Of a stretch of DNA of 43,498 bases, positions 32,218 through 40,961 are shown piece by piece (the first letter of the stretch is position 1; each line of letters opens with the position of its first letter). The notes beneath the pieces were generated by a model that was given only the letters and a program-made list of their open reading frames with translations, had not been told where the DNA came from and did not search any database. This DNA is from an uncultured Lachnospiraceae bacterium. GTDB lineage: Bacteria > Bacillota > Clostridia > Lachnospirales > Lachnospiraceae. Made by a program: the position numbers and the translations under genes. The stretch lies in NCBI GenBank assembly GCA_947631985.1, contig CANRNK010000006.1, positions 1 through 43,498 of the forward strand. The letters run 5' to 3'.

Positions 32218-33990
32218 ATGCAAAAAGAAGAATTGAAACAGTCTAAATTAATCTGTGATGGAGCATTTGGAACCTATTTTTCTGCGCTTGGTTACCATGG
32301 TTTGCCTGAGCGTGCAAATCTTGATGCAAAGGAAGTTGTGAAGAGAATTCATTCTGAGTACATCAGCGCAGGCGCAAGACTGATTCGAACCAATACCTTT
32401 GCGGCAAATACCAAGGCTCTGAATACAGATTTTGTAACAATTGCAACGGTACTCAGGGAGGCACTGGAGATTGCGAGGAGCGCAGCCGCAGAATGTGAAG
32501 AGCAGGTACTGATTGCTGCAGACATTGGTGCACTGGAAGAAACCCTTGGTTATCAGGAAGAGGAAGCTTTTGAAGAGTACCAGTCTATTGTGAATACGTT
32601 TTTAAATGCTGGGGCAGAATTGCTGTTATTTGAAACGATGTCAGAATTTGGAAGATTGCCAGAGTTATTTGAACAGATTAAGGGCAAATATCCGGAGACT
32701 ATCATTATGGTACAGTTTGCAATCAATCAACATGGCTATACGGAAAAGGGAATCGGGTATCGGAAGCTATTAATGGAAGCGTCCACAATTCCAAACCTGG
32801 ATGTCGTTGGATTCAATTGTGGGGTCGGACCGGGACATCTGCTTCAGTTACTTAGTGAAGTAGAACTTCCATCCAACCTGATTTTATCAGCTCTTCCCAA
32901 TGCCGGATATCCAAATACTTCATCTGGACGAATCGTTTTTCTGGAAAATAAAGAGTACTTTGCAACTAAATTAGTTGAAATAGCAAAACTTGGAGTTCAT
33001 TTACTCGGTGGTTGTTGTGGAACAGATCCCGAATATATCAGAGTGATGAGTCAGAAATTATCAGAGCTGGAAGATACGGATCAAATAACTATACACAGAG
33101 TCAAAGAAGAAAAGCAAAAAACTAAAATTGACAATCGTTTTTTTAAACAGCATGAAAATAAAAAAATAATTGCAGTAGAATTATCACCGCCGTTCAATGC
33201 AAATCCGGAAAGCATGATGGATGCTGCAAATCAATTGCGCAAGTGTAATGTAGATGTTGTTACCTTCCCGGATTCTCCTTCGGGACGAACCAGAGCAGAT
33301 TCAATTTTGATGTCGATTAAAGTGCTGCGGGAAACTGGATTATGTGTTATGCCGCATGTATGTTGCAGAGATAAAAACGCCATCGCAATCAGGTCACAGA
33401 TTCTTGGGGCACATATCAACGGTGTAAAAAATTTTCTCGTCATTACAGGGGACCCTGTTCCTGTGAGCGCAAGAGGGGATATCAAGAGTGTGTTTAATTT
33501 TGATTCCATAGGAATGATGAAAATCATGCAACAGATGAATCAGGAAGAGTTTTCGCAGGACATGCTTGTATTCGGAGGAGCAATCAATCATACAAGACCA
33601 AATCTTGAAGTTGAGATTGCAAGAATCAGTAAGAAAATGGACAATGGAGCCTCTTTTTTTATGTCACAACCTGTGTTTGGAGAGGAGGACATTGAACATC
33701 TTAGAAGGATTAAAATAGAAACCGATGCTTTGATTCTATGTGGAATTATGCCACTTGTAAGCAGAAAGAACGCAATTTTTATGAAAAATGAAATGACAGG
33801 AATCAGAGTGCCTGAGGAGCTGATCAATCGATATCCTATCGATGCGACGAAAGAAGTGGGGGAAGAAGTTGGCATCACGATGGCGAAAGAAGTGATTGAG
33901 AAAACCCAAGATTTTGTAGATGGGTATTATTTTTCTATTCCATTTAATAGAACCTATCTCCTGGACAAAATGGTTGCCGGAATTAAGTGA
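32218..33990 (+). CDS. yitJ: Homocysteine S-methyltransferase / methylenetetrahydrofolate reductase fusion (YitJ-type)
   Basis: 590 residues from ATG 32218; the frame opens further upstream but only inside glgA. The N-terminal half (about 1-290) is a zinc homocysteine methyltransferase domain with the start KLICDGAFGTYF. The three zinc cysteines are Cys201 (GFNCGVGP), Cys266 and Cys267 (GGCCGTDP). The C-terminal half (about 310-590) is a MetF-type reductase with ELSPPFNANPESM, TGDPVP and FMSQPVF. B. subtilis YitJ has the same architecture and makes and uses methyl groups for methionine synthesis. Only one base separates it from the glgA stop. No SAM riboswitch is visible in front. Confidence 0.9.
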   Translation: MQKEELKQSKLICDGAFGTYFSALGYHGLPERANLDAKEVVKRIHSEYISAGARLIRTNTFAANTKALNTDFVTIATVLREALEIARSAAAECEEQVLIAADIGALEETLGYQEEEAFEEYQSIVNTFLNAGAELLLFETMSEFGRLPELFEQIKGKYPETIIMVQFAINQHGYTEKGIGYRKLLMEASTIPNLDVVGFNCGVGPGHLLQLLSEVELPSNLILSALPNAGYPNTSSGRIVFLENKEYFATKLVEIAKLGVHLLGGCCGTDPEYIRVMSQKLSELEDTDQITIHRVKEEKQKTKIDNRFFKQHENKKIIAVELSPPFNANPESMMDAANQLRKCNVDVVTFPDSPSGRTRADSILMSIKVLRETGLCVMPHVCCRDKNAIAIRSQILGAHINGVKNFLVITGDPVPVSARGDIKSVFNFDSIGMMKIMQQMNQEEFSQDMLVFGGAINHTRPNLEVEIARISKKMDNGASFFMSQPVFGEEDIEHLRRIKIETDALILCGIMPLVSRKNAIFMKNEMTGIRVPEELINRYPIDATKEVGEEVGITMAKEVIEKTQDFVDGYYFSIPFNRTYLLDKMVAGIK

Positions 33991-34128
33991 CACATTTGTT
34001 TAAACGTTTCTAAAATTTTGAGAATTTACCTATTTATTACAAAGTAGATACAAATAGATGCTATCTGTTTTTCCGTAAAGTGTTTATTCTGAACTGAAAT
34101 AAGTTTAGAATTGAGGAAGCCGATTTTT

Positions 34129-34773
34129 ATGGAAAGACAGAAGAAAAGTAGGAATGAAAAACAGAAAAAAAGCGTAAAAAAAGGGGAAAAGGAAAATCAG
34201 CTTAAATGGGAATCTGCTATGAAACTTGTTATGACAAGGCTGGAAATTTTAAATGCAGAGCTTTCTATGGAGCATAATCGAAGAATTATGCAGCATATCT
34301 TGGGACGGGTGAAGTCAGAAAAGAGCATTCGAGAAAAACTTAAAAAAAAGGGATTTTTCGTTCAACCGGAGGAAGCGGAAGGAATTTTGAATGATATTAT
34401 TGGAGTCAGAGCGGTCTGTCTGTTTGAAGATGATTTGTACAAAATCATGGATTCACTTTTGTTTTCACAGGAAATCAGAATTGTAAAAATAAAAGACTAT
34501 ATTCAGACTCCGAAAGCCTCAGGGTATCGAAGTCTTCATATTATTTTGAAAATTCCGATTGTATTTTCCCAAAAAGAACAATGGGTTACGGTTGAGATTC
34601 AACTTAGAACCTCTGCAATGGACTATTGGGCAGAACTTGATTATCAGTTCCGATATAAGAAAACAGGGAAGAATGCGGCAGCAATTGGAGAGGATTTAAA
34701 AAAGTATTCCCTGCTAATTGAAGAACTTGATCAGAATATGTTGACCCTTAGAGAAAAGATTGCTGCAATTTAA
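34129..34773 (+). CDS. Small alarmone synthetase (RelQ/YjbM-like)
   Basis: 214 residues from ATG 34129, with GAGGAAG about 10 bases upstream; the TTG at 34111 is less likely. It contains only a RelA/SpoT synthetase domain, without HD hydrolase, TGS or ACT domains. Typical segments are LGRVKSEKSIREKLKKKG, DIIGVRAVCLFEDDLYK, KDYIQTPKASGYRSLH and VEIQLRTSAMDYWAELDYQ. Such proteins make ppGpp/pppGpp from GDP/GTP plus ATP. The first 30 residues are strongly basic. It is followed by a clear terminator, so it is probably monocistronic and separately regulated. Assignment to RelQ rather than RelP is not decided. Confidence 0.85.
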   Translation: MERQKKSRNEKQKKSVKKGEKENQLKWESAMKLVMTRLEILNAELSMEHNRRIMQHILGRVKSEKSIREKLKKKGFFVQPEEAEGILNDIIGVRAVCLFEDDLYKIMDSLLFSQEIRIVKIKDYIQTPKASGYRSLHIILKIPIVFSQKEQWVTVEIQLRTSAMDYWAELDYQFRYKKTGKNAAAIGEDLKKYSLLIEELDQNMLTLREKIAAI

Positions 34774-34805
34774 GACGGAAGAAGATGTTCTGACGTCTTT
34801 TTTTT
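34772..34805 (+). terminator. Terminator after the alarmone synthetase gene
   Basis: AAGACG pairs with CGTCTT, with an inner AGAA/TTCT, followed by a run of eight T. The first stem bases are shared with the stop codon of the gene. A -10-like TATAAT (34821-34826) follows, probably serving rqcH. Confidence 0.85.
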
Positions 34806-34856
34806 ATGCGTAAAATAGGGTATAATAAAACAAAACAGACTAAGAATGGAGTCGAA

Positions 34857-36605
34857 ATGGCATTTGATGGAATCACGATTTCCTGTATTGTAAAGGAATG
34901 TAACGATAAAATATTGGGGGGAAGAATATCAAAAATTGCACAACCCGAACAAGACGAATTAATGTTGACAATTAAAAATGGAAAGGAGTCTTACCGTATC
35001 TTAATTTCGGCAGACCCATCCCTTCCTTTGTTTTATTTTACTTCACAAAACAAACTTAGCCCGATGACGGCACCAAATTTTTGTATGCTTTTAAGAAAGC
35101 ATTTACAGAATTCCAGAATTTTGTCTGTGTCACAGCCAAACTTTGAACGGATTATCAGAATGGAATTAGAGCATTTAGATGAGATGGGAGATTTATGTCG
35201 AAAGTTTTTGGTAGTCGAATTAATGGGAAAACACAGTAACATTATCTTTTGTGATGATCAGAATCAAATTATTGACAGTATCAAGAGAATTTCAACAATG
35301 GTAAGTTCTGTCAGAGAAGTTCTTCCGGGAAGAACTTATTTTATTCCTGACACACAGGAAAAGAAGAATCCACTTTTGATTACACAGGATGAATTTATAT
35401 TAGAAATTCAAAAAAAATCCATTTCGCTCTATAAAGCGATTTATTCTGTTTTGACAGGTGTTTCACCACTTATTGCACAGGAAATCTGCTTTCAGGCAGG
35501 CGTTGATGCAGACTTACCAACGAACAGCCTGGATGAGTCACAGATTTTAAGAGTCTTTCACATTCTGGAATCATTACGGAATCAAATTATAAATGGACAA
35601 TATAAGCCAAATATTCAATATGAAAATGGAATACCAAAAGAATACGCTGCGATTTTACTGACAAGTTATAGTCAGTCAGAACAGACGGAATTTGAATCAA
35701 TTTCTGAACTTCTAGAAAATTTTTATGCACAAAAGAATACAATTGTGAGAATCAGACAACGTTCTGTTGATTTGAGAAAAATCGTACAGACAGCGCTTGA
35801 GAGAAACGTCAGGAAGTATGATATCCAGCTCAAACAACTAGAGGATACACAGAAAAAGGAAGTCTTTAAACTATTTGGAGAGCTTTTAAATACGTATGGA
35901 TATGAAGTTCCAATAGGGAGCAAGTCATGTGAAGTATTGAACTACTATACCAATGAAATGATTGCAATTCCGCTCAACCCTGAAAAAAGTCCAATTGAGA
36001 ATGCGAAAAACTACTTTGAAAAGTATAACAAGCTTAAGAGAACCTATGAGGCTTTGATACAGCTGACAAAAGAAACGCATGATGAAATTGAACACCTTGA
36101 CTCTATTTTAAATGCACTTGATATTGCGTCACATGAATCAGACTTAGTACAAATCAAGGAAGAGCTGATTCAAAGTGGATATATGAAGAGAAAAGGGAAA
36201 AGTCCAAAGGACAGATTGCAAAAAGAAAGAGTGATAAGCAAACCATTTCATTATGTAAGCAGGGATGGATTTCACATCTATGTTGGAAAAAACAACATTC
36301 AAAATGATGAAATCACTTTTAAACTGGCGATTGGAAATGATATGTGGTTTCATGCAAAGGGAATCCCAGGATCGCACGTTCTTGTAAAAACAAATGGGGA
36401 GAAATTACCGGACACAACATATGAAGAGGCTGCAAGACTTGCCGCTTACTATTCTAAGGCGAAGGAGAATGATAAAGTAGAGGTTGATTATACGGAGAAA
36501 AAGAACGTTAAAAAACCAAGTGGTGGGAAACCAGGATTTGTTGTTTATTATACCAATTATTCCATGATGATCGAACCGAAGATTGATGGAATCACTGTTT
36601 TATAA
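34857..36605 (+). CDS. rqcH: Ribosome quality control protein RqcH (NFACT/FbpA-type)
   Basis: 582 residues from ATG 34857, with GGAG five bases upstream; an in-frame ATG at 34806 has no ribosome site. RqcH binds stalled 50S subunits and directs alanine-tail synthesis on trapped chains; the family was first known as fibronectin-binding FbpA. NFACT-N starts with MAFDGITISCIVKE and contains FCMLLRKHLQN. A coiled-coil middle (about 260-430) follows. The NFACT-R domain (about 460-560) shows GFHIYVGKNNIQND and MWFHAKGIPGSHVLVKT. Where B. subtilis RqcH has Asp97-Arg98, this protein has Glu97-Arg98. The gene ends in GITVL, and a 24-bp repeat coding KITVLALT follows in the same frame beyond the stop. 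Confidence 0.93.
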   Translation: MAFDGITISCIVKECNDKILGGRISKIAQPEQDELMLTIKNGKESYRILISADPSLPLFYFTSQNKLSPMTAPNFCMLLRKHLQNSRILSVSQPNFERIIRMELEHLDEMGDLCRKFLVVELMGKHSNIIFCDDQNQIIDSIKRISTMVSSVREVLPGRTYFIPDTQEKKNPLLITQDEFILEIQKKSISLYKAIYSVLTGVSPLIAQEICFQAGVDADLPTNSLDESQILRVFHILESLRNQIINGQYKPNIQYENGIPKEYAAILLTSYSQSEQTEFESISELLENFYAQKNTIVRIRQRSVDLRKIVQTALERNVRKYDIQLKQLEDTQKKEVFKLFGELLNTYGYEVPIGSKSCEVLNYYTNEMIAIPLNPEKSPIENAKNYFEKYNKLKRTYEALIQLTKETHDEIEHLDSILNALDIASHESDLVQIKEELIQSGYMKRKGKSPKDRLQKERVISKPFHYVSRDGFHIYVGKNNIQNDEITFKLAIGNDMWFHAKGIPGSHVLVKTNGEKLPDTTYEEAARLAAYYSKAKENDKVEVDYTEKKNVKKPSGGKPGFVVYYTNYSMMIEPKIDGITVL

Positions 36606-36606
36606 G

Positions 36607-36702
36607 CAAAGATTACTGTTTTGGCATTGACAAAGATTACTGTTTTGGCATTGACAAAGATTATTGTTTTGGCATTGACAAAGATTACTGTTTTGGCATT
36701 GA
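36607..36702 (+). repeat. 24-bp tandem repeat, four copies, after rqcH
   Basis: Units at 36607-36630, 36631-36654, 36655-36678 and 36679-36702 are identical except for one base in the third. A degenerate fifth copy (AATCACTGTTTT, part of the rqcH 3' end) lies just ahead. The period is a multiple of three. In the rqcH frame the units read KITVLALT after the stop codon, with no further stop until 36726. Each junction creates TTGACA, but only the later TTGACG (36708) has a -10 box. Confidence 0.93.
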
Positions 36703-36707
36703 ACTCC

Positions 36708-36736
36708 TTGACGATATTTCTATGTTGAATTATAAT
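36708..36736 (+). promoter_or_regulatory. Promoter of yicC-remA-gmk-rpoZ
   Basis: TTGACG (36708-36713), a 17-base spacer and a perfect TATAAT (36731-36736). The leader of about 110 bases contains a hairpin TGCATG/CATGCA (36821-36826 and 36834-36839) just ahead of the ribosome site. Confidence 0.82.
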
Positions 36737-36852
36737 GAAAAGAAGTGTCCGATTTAATTGAAGGGACAAGTAACCACCTGAAAAGTCTGACAAAAAAACG
36801 TGTTTGGCGAGAAGGAATAGTGCATGTTCGTAGCATGCAGATAGGAATGTTT

Positions 36853-37731
36853 ATGATAAAAAGCATGACGGGGTTCGGCAGATGTGAGATGGAAGAAGGA
36901 AATCGTAAGTTCACAGTCGAAATGAAATCAGTCAACCACCGGTATCTTGATATGAATATTAAGATGCCAAAGAAACTTAATTTTTTTGAAACTTCAATTA
37001 GAAATTTACTAAAAAATTATATTCAACGTGGTAAAATCGATCTTTTTATTACGTATGAAGATTTTAGTGAGAACAATATTTGCATTAAATACAATAAAGA
37101 TGTTGCGCAGGAGTATATGAATTATCTGAAACAGATGGCGGAAGATTTTTCGCTGGACAATGACATTAGAATCTCATCTCTTTCAAGATACCCAGAAGTA
37201 TTTTCTATGGAGGAGCAAAGTCCGGATGAGGAACAAATCTGGAAAACGCTTGAGAAGACGATTTCTGGGGCAGCAAAAGGATTTGTTGAAACGAGAATTA
37301 TGGAAGGTGAAAATTTACGTGATGATTTAATCGTTAAACTCGACTGTATGTTAGACCATGTTGATTTCATCTCAGAGAAAGCACCTGTTATTATTGCTGA
37401 ATACAAAAGCAAACTGGAAGAAAAAGTGAAAGACCTTCTTGCAGATACGAAGGTGGATGAGAATCGCTTGTTGATGGAAGTGACAATTTTTGCGGATAAA
37501 GTTTGCGTGGATGAAGAAATTGTAAGGCTGAAAAGTCATATTGAAACCACCAAGAAGACATTGCTCGAAGGAGGAAGTATTGGTAGAAAGCTTGATTTTA
37601 TAGCACAGGAAATGAACAGGGAAGCCAATACGATTTTGTCAAAAGCAAGTGACCTTGAAATTTCCAATAGAGCCATAGAATTAAAGACTGAAATCGAAAA
37701 AGTCAGGGAGCAGATTCAGAATATAGAATAA
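36853..37731 (+). CDS. yicC: YicC/YloC family endoribonuclease-like protein
   Basis: 292 residues from ATG 36853, where the conserved [10 protein letters not shown] begins and AGGA lies six bases upstream; longer frames into the leader are not real. Members have an N-terminal YicC domain and a C-terminal DUF1732 domain (here [24 protein letters not shown] and the end [13 protein letters not shown]). E. coli YicC has been reported as an endoribonuclease acting with RNA decay factors; the clostridial role is inferred. It is the standard first gene before remA-gmk-rpoZ in Firmicutes. Confidence 0.92.
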   Translation: MIKSMTGFGRCEMEEGNRKFTVEMKSVNHRYLDMNIKMPKKLNFFETSIRNLLKNYIQRGKIDLFITYEDFSENNICIKYNKDVAQEYMNYLKQMAEDFSLDNDIRISSLSRYPEVFSMEEQSPDEEQIWKTLEKTISGAAKGFVETRIMEGENLRDDLIVKLDCMLDHVDFISEKAPVIIAEYKSKLEEKVKDLLADTKVDENRLLMEVTIFADKVCVDEEIVRLKSHIETTKKTLLEGGSIGRKLDFIAQEMNREANTILSKASDLEISNRAIELKTEIEKVREQIQNIE

Positions 37732-37745
37732 TAGATGGTGAAAAG

Positions 37746-38006
37746 GTGAATAAACTAATACATATCGGTTTTGGAAACATTGTAAATACAGGTAAAATTG
37801 TTGCAATTGTCAGTCCGGATTCTGCACCAGTGAAACGTATGGTGCAAAAAGCCAAGGAAGAAGGAATGATTATTGATGCAACACAGGGAAGAAAAACAAA
37901 GGCAGTTCTTTTCATGGAGAATAACCAAATCGTACTTTCTGCATTACTTCCGGAAACAATAGCAAATCGCGCTTATGCAGAATATGGAGATTCAAATGAA
38001 GAATAA
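37746..38006 (+). CDS. remA: Extracellular matrix regulator RemA (DUF370)
   Basis: 86 residues starting at GTG 37746; GGTGA lies four bases before it. The sequence ([37 protein letters not shown], and [30 protein letters not shown] in pieces) is typical of the RemA/YlzA family. In B. subtilis RemA is a DNA-binding protein required for biofilm matrix gene expression. In Clostridia the same gene is conserved next to gmk even without matrix operons, so the target set is unknown. It overlaps gmk by 11 bases. Confidence 0.92.
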   Translation: MNKLIHIGFGNIVNTGKIVAIVSPDSAPVKRMVQKAKEEGMIIDATQGRKTKAVLFMENNQIVLSALLPETIANRAYAEYGDSNEE

Positions 38007-38628
38007 AGGTATTTTAATTGTTGTTTCAGGTTTTTCAGGTGCAGGCAAAGGAACTTTGATGACGCGTCTGATCGAAAAATATGATACTTATGCATTATCC
38101 GTTTCTATGACAACGCGAGAAGCGAGAGACGGCGAAATAGACGGTATCAATTATTTCTTTCTGGAAAAAGAGGAATTTGAAGAAAAAATAAAAGAAAATG
38201 CGTTGGTTGAGTATGCAAATTATTGCGGAAATTATTACGGCACACCGAGAGAGTATGTCGAACAACAATTGCAACTTGGCAAAGATGTTATTCTTGAGAT
38301 TGAGATTCAGGGAGCCCTTAAAATAAAACAGAATTTCCCTAATGCTTTGCTCTTGTTTGTAATGCCTCCTGATGTGGCAGAACTGAGAAAGCGACTTGTG
38401 GGACGTGGAACTGAGACCCTTGATGTGATTGAAAAAAGATTAATGCGTGCGAAAGAAGAATCCGCAGGAATAGAAGAATATGACTATATTGTCATAAACG
38501 ATGATTTAGAGCAATGTGTTGATGAAGTAAATGAAATTGTCAGAGCAGCACATAATACACCTGCAAGAAATGTTGAATTCATAGAGAAAACAAAGAAAGA
38601 CCTTGAACGTCTTTCGGAAGGAGAATAA
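37996..38628 (+). CDS. gmk: Guanylate kinase
   Basis: 210 residues from ATG 37996; an in-frame ATG at 37975 lies in remA. Gmk phosphorylates GMP to GDP. The P-loop [13 protein letters not shown] is near residues 9-21, and the GMP site [21 protein letters not shown] follows in family order. Other hallmarks are [32 protein letters not shown] and RLVGRGTE. The gene overlaps remA and is followed by rpoZ after one base, which suggests coupling. Confidence 0.95.
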   Translation: MKNKGILIVVSGFSGAGKGTLMTRLIEKYDTYALSVSMTTREARDGEIDGINYFFLEKEEFEEKIKENALVEYANYCGNYYGTPREYVEQQLQLGKDVILEIEIQGALKIKQNFPNALLLFVMPPDVAELRKRLVGRGTETLDVIEKRLMRAKEESAGIEEYDYIVINDDLEQCVDEVNEIVRAAHNTPARNVEFIEKTKKDLERLSEGE

Positions 38629-38629
38629 A

Positions 38630-38866
38630 ATGTTACATCCATCTTATACAGACTTATTAAACGTAGTAAACAAAGAGGTAGAACAAGGAGAAGAACTTGT
38701 TGCAAACAGTAGATATTCCATCGTTATGGCGACCTCAAAAAGAGCAAGACAAATTATCGCTGGAGAAGAATCTTTAGTGAAGGCTGTTGGAAAAAAACCA
38801 CTTTCTATTGCAATTGAAGAATTAAGTCAGTCAAAAATCAAAATCACAGGCGTTGAAGAAGAATAA
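38630..38866 (+). CDS. rpoZ: DNA-directed RNA polymerase subunit omega
   Basis: 78 residues from ATG 38630 with AAGGAGA upstream. Omega helps fold the beta' subunit. The family core SRYSIVMATSKRARQI (about 24-39) is clear, as is KPLSIAIEEL in the C-terminal part. It is the last gene of the yicC-remA-gmk-rpoZ operon and is followed by a strong terminator. Confidence 0.93.
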   Translation: MLHPSYTDLLNVVNKEVEQGEELVANSRYSIVMATSKRARQIIAGEESLVKAVGKKPLSIAIEELSQSKIKITGVEEE

Positions 38867-38891
38867 AATTTTATTCGAGAAATAATCCACC

Positions 38892-38925
38892 AAAAGAGAA
38901 AGTAGTGATACGCTTTCTCTTTTTT
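38892..38925 (+). terminator. Terminator after rpoZ
   Basis: AAAAGAGAAAG pairs with CTTTCTCTTTT around a 10-base loop, ending in a T-run. It closes the gmk operon. Confidence 0.9.
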
Positions 38926-38933
38926 CAGGATAG

Positions 38934-38963
38934 TTTACGTTTCTAAATGCAGGAAATTATAAA
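38934..38963 (+). promoter_or_regulatory. Possible promoter of rimO-pgsA-cinA
   Basis: TTTACG (38934-38939) and TATAAA (38958-38963) are 18 bases apart. The match is moderate, but a promoter is needed after the rpoZ terminator. Confidence 0.5.
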
Positions 38964-39009
38964 TGTCTGCGTTGCGGACAGGATTAGAAATAAAGGAATG
39001 GTTAGTTAT

Positions 39010-40341
39010 ATGAAATTATTTTTTGTATCACTTGGTTGTGATAAAAATCTTGTGGATTCTGAAGTTATGCTTGGGAATTTATCAGAAAAAGGGTATGAAT
39101 TTACAGATGATGAAACACAAGCAGATGTTATTGTGGTGAATACGTGTTGTTTCATTAATGATGCAAAAGAAGAAAGCATCCAGACGATTCTGGAGATGGC
39201 GAAATTAAAAGAAACAGGGTCACTAAAAGCATTGCTTGTAACAGGATGTCTTGCACAAAGATACCAGGAAGAAATCAAAACGGAAATTCCAGAAGTGGAT
39301 GCAATCCTTGGAACTTCTGCAATAGATATGATTGTTTCAGCAGTAGAAGAAGCACTTGCAGGAAAAGGGCACAGTTATATCAAAGAATTAAATCTGCCAG
39401 CTACTGTTGGTAAAAAACGAGTTAATACAACCGGTGGCTACTATGCATATCTCAAAATAGCGGAAGGCTGTGATAAATGTTGTACTTATTGTATTATTCC
39501 TAAAATCAGGGGAGCATTCCGTAGTATTGAGCTGGAATCGCTGGTGGAGGAAGCAAAGAAACTTGCAGACTCCGGGATTAAGGAATTAATTCTTGTTGCG
39601 CAGGAAACAACGCTTTATGGGATGGATCTCTATGGAAAGAAAATGCTTCCGGAACTATTAAGACGATTGTGTCAAATTGATTCTTTAGAATGGATTCGAA
39701 TCTTATACTGCTACCCAGAAGAAATTACGGATGAATTAATAGAGGTGATTAAAACAGAGGATAAAATCTGCAACTATTTGGACATTCCGATTCAACATGC
39801 ATCTGATCCAATTTTAAAGAAGATGGGGAGGAGAACCAATCAAGCACAGTTGGTTGAAATTGTATCCAAATTACGAAAAGAAATACCGGATATCTGTCTT
39901 AGGACAACTCTGATCACAGGATTTCCAGGCGAGTCAGAAGAAGATCATGAGACGCTACTTGAATTTGTGAATGAAATGGAATTTGATCGCTTGGGTGTAT
40001 TTACTTACTCCCCAGAAGAAGATACACCAGCAGCATTAATGGAGGATCAGATCGAAGAGTCAGTCAAACAAAAAAGACAGGCTGAGATTATGGAACTACA
40101 GCAGGAAATTGCATTTGAAATGGCACAGAAGATGATTGGAAGAGAACTTACTTGTATGGTAGAAGGTAAAATTTCCGAGGAAGATGTCTATCTTGCGAGA
40201 ACTTACCGGGACGCTCCCAATGTAGATGGGTATCTTTTCTTTGATTGTACAAAAGAGATTCTAAGCGGAGATTTTTATAAAGTTCGTGTTACTGGAACCA
40301 ATGAATATGATCTGTTGGGAGAAATGTTGGAAAAAATATAA
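39010..40341 (+). CDS. rimO: Ribosomal protein S12 methylthiotransferase RimO
   Basis: 443 residues from ATG 39010, where the conserved MKLFFVSLGCDKNLVDSEVM starts; earlier in-frame starts (38947, 38998) are less fitting. RimO adds a methylthio group to an Asp of S12 using SAM and two iron-sulfur clusters. The UPF0004 domain provides Cys10, NTCCF and LVTGCLAQR. The radical-SAM cluster cysteines are in EGCDKCCTYC, and a C-terminal TRAM domain closes the protein. The Shine-Dalgarno AAAGGA lies 13 bases upstream, rather far. It leads the common rimO-pgsA-cinA set. Confidence 0.93.
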   Translation: MKLFFVSLGCDKNLVDSEVMLGNLSEKGYEFTDDETQADVIVVNTCCFINDAKEESIQTILEMAKLKETGSLKALLVTGCLAQRYQEEIKTEIPEVDAILGTSAIDMIVSAVEEALAGKGHSYIKELNLPATVGKKRVNTTGGYYAYLKIAEGCDKCCTYCIIPKIRGAFRSIELESLVEEAKKLADSGIKELILVAQETTLYGMDLYGKKMLPELLRRLCQIDSLEWIRILYCYPEEITDELIEVIKTEDKICNYLDIPIQHASDPILKKMGRRTNQAQLVEIVSKLRKEIPDICLRTTLITGFPGESEEDHETLLEFVNEMEFDRLGVFTYSPEEDTPAALMEDQIEESVKQKRQAEIMELQQEIAFEMAQKMIGRELTCMVEGKISEEDVYLARTYRDAPNVDGYLFFDCTKEILSGDFYKVRVTGTNEYDLLGEMLEKI

Positions 40342-40371
40342 AAGCAGGTATCAGTTCAGATGGTGATTAAT

Positions 40372-40391
40372 GTGAAAGAGTAATCTTTCAC
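40372..40391 (+). other. Hairpin between rimO and pgsA
   Basis: GTGAAAGA and TCTTTCAC form a perfect 8-bp stem with loop GTAA. It has no T-run and lies 19 bases ahead of the first in-frame pgsA start candidate (40410). A role in mRNA processing or translation is possible. Confidence 0.5.
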
Positions 40392-40421
40392 CGGGATAGG
40401 ATGGAGGGAATGGCTATTACT

Positions 40422-40961
40422 ATGAATTTACCAAATAAACTTACGATTCTAAGGATTTTAATGATTCCATTTTTTGTGGTTTTTCTTTTAACTGATCTGG
40501 CAGGAAATTACTCTGATCTGATTGCACTTTTTATTTTTATTATTGCAAGCCTCACTGACTTGCTGGATGGACATATTGCGAGAAAATACCACCTTGTCAC
40601 CAATTTTGGAAAATTTATGGATCCACTTGCAGATAAGCTACTTGTATGTTCTGCAATGATCTGTCTGGTTGAACTTGGAAGACTACCAGCGTGGATGGTA
40701 GTAATTATTATTAGTCGCGAATTTATTATAAGTGGATTTCGACTGGTTGCAAGTGATAATGGAGTTGTAATTGCAGCAAGCTACTGGGGAAAATTTAAAA
40801 CTGTATTCCAAATGGTCATGATCTGTCTCCTGATTGCAGCGATAAAAGAACTAAATCTGATTACATTTTTAGTTACCTGGATTGCTTTGTTACTGACAAT
40901 CATTTCGTTAGTTGATTACCTGATCAAAAATCGCAATGTGATGAAAGAGGATGTAAAATAA
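40422..40961 (+). CDS. pgsA: CDP-diacylglycerol--glycerol-3-phosphate 3-phosphatidyltransferase
   Basis: 179 residues from ATG 40422 (MNLPNKLTILRI, the usual family start). In-frame ATGs at 40401 and 40410 add seven and four residues, and GGAGGG lies directly before 40410, so the exact start is open. PgsA makes phosphatidylglycerol phosphate in the membrane. The CDP-alcohol motif is complete: TDLLDGHIARKYHL, then GKFMDPLADK (DxxDG..AR..G..D..D pattern). Several membrane helices span the rest. The stop codon overlaps the cinA start by one base. Confidence 0.92.
   Translation: MNLPNKLTILRILMIPFFVVFLLTDLAGNYSDLIALFIFIIASLTDLLDGHIARKYHLVTNFGKFMDPLADKLLVCSAMICLVELGRLPAWMVVIIISREFIISGFRLVASDNGVVIAASYWGKFKTVFQMVMICLLIAAIKELNLITFLVTWIALLLTIISLVDYLIKNRNVMKEDVK

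Noticed and set aside
33991-34128. Riboswitch or promoter in the gap before the alarmone synthetase
   Set aside because: I looked for paired boxes and a conserved fold; only poor promoter-like pieces (TTTACC with ATACAA) were seen, too weak to report.
36607-36702. Tandem 24-bp repeats as a CRISPR or an array of promoters
   Set aside because: There are no spacers between copies. The TTGACA at each junction has no -10 box at 16-18 bases, except the later TTGACG that belongs to the yicC promoter.
36557-36793. Minus-strand 78-codon frame with repeated NAKTVIFV
   Set aside because: It arises from the 24-bp repeat and the end of rqcH, and no ribosome site was seen.
36744-36852. N-terminal extension of yicC
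   Set aside because: It covers the promoter-proximal leader and hairpin; the family always starts at the [10 protein letters not shown] methionine.
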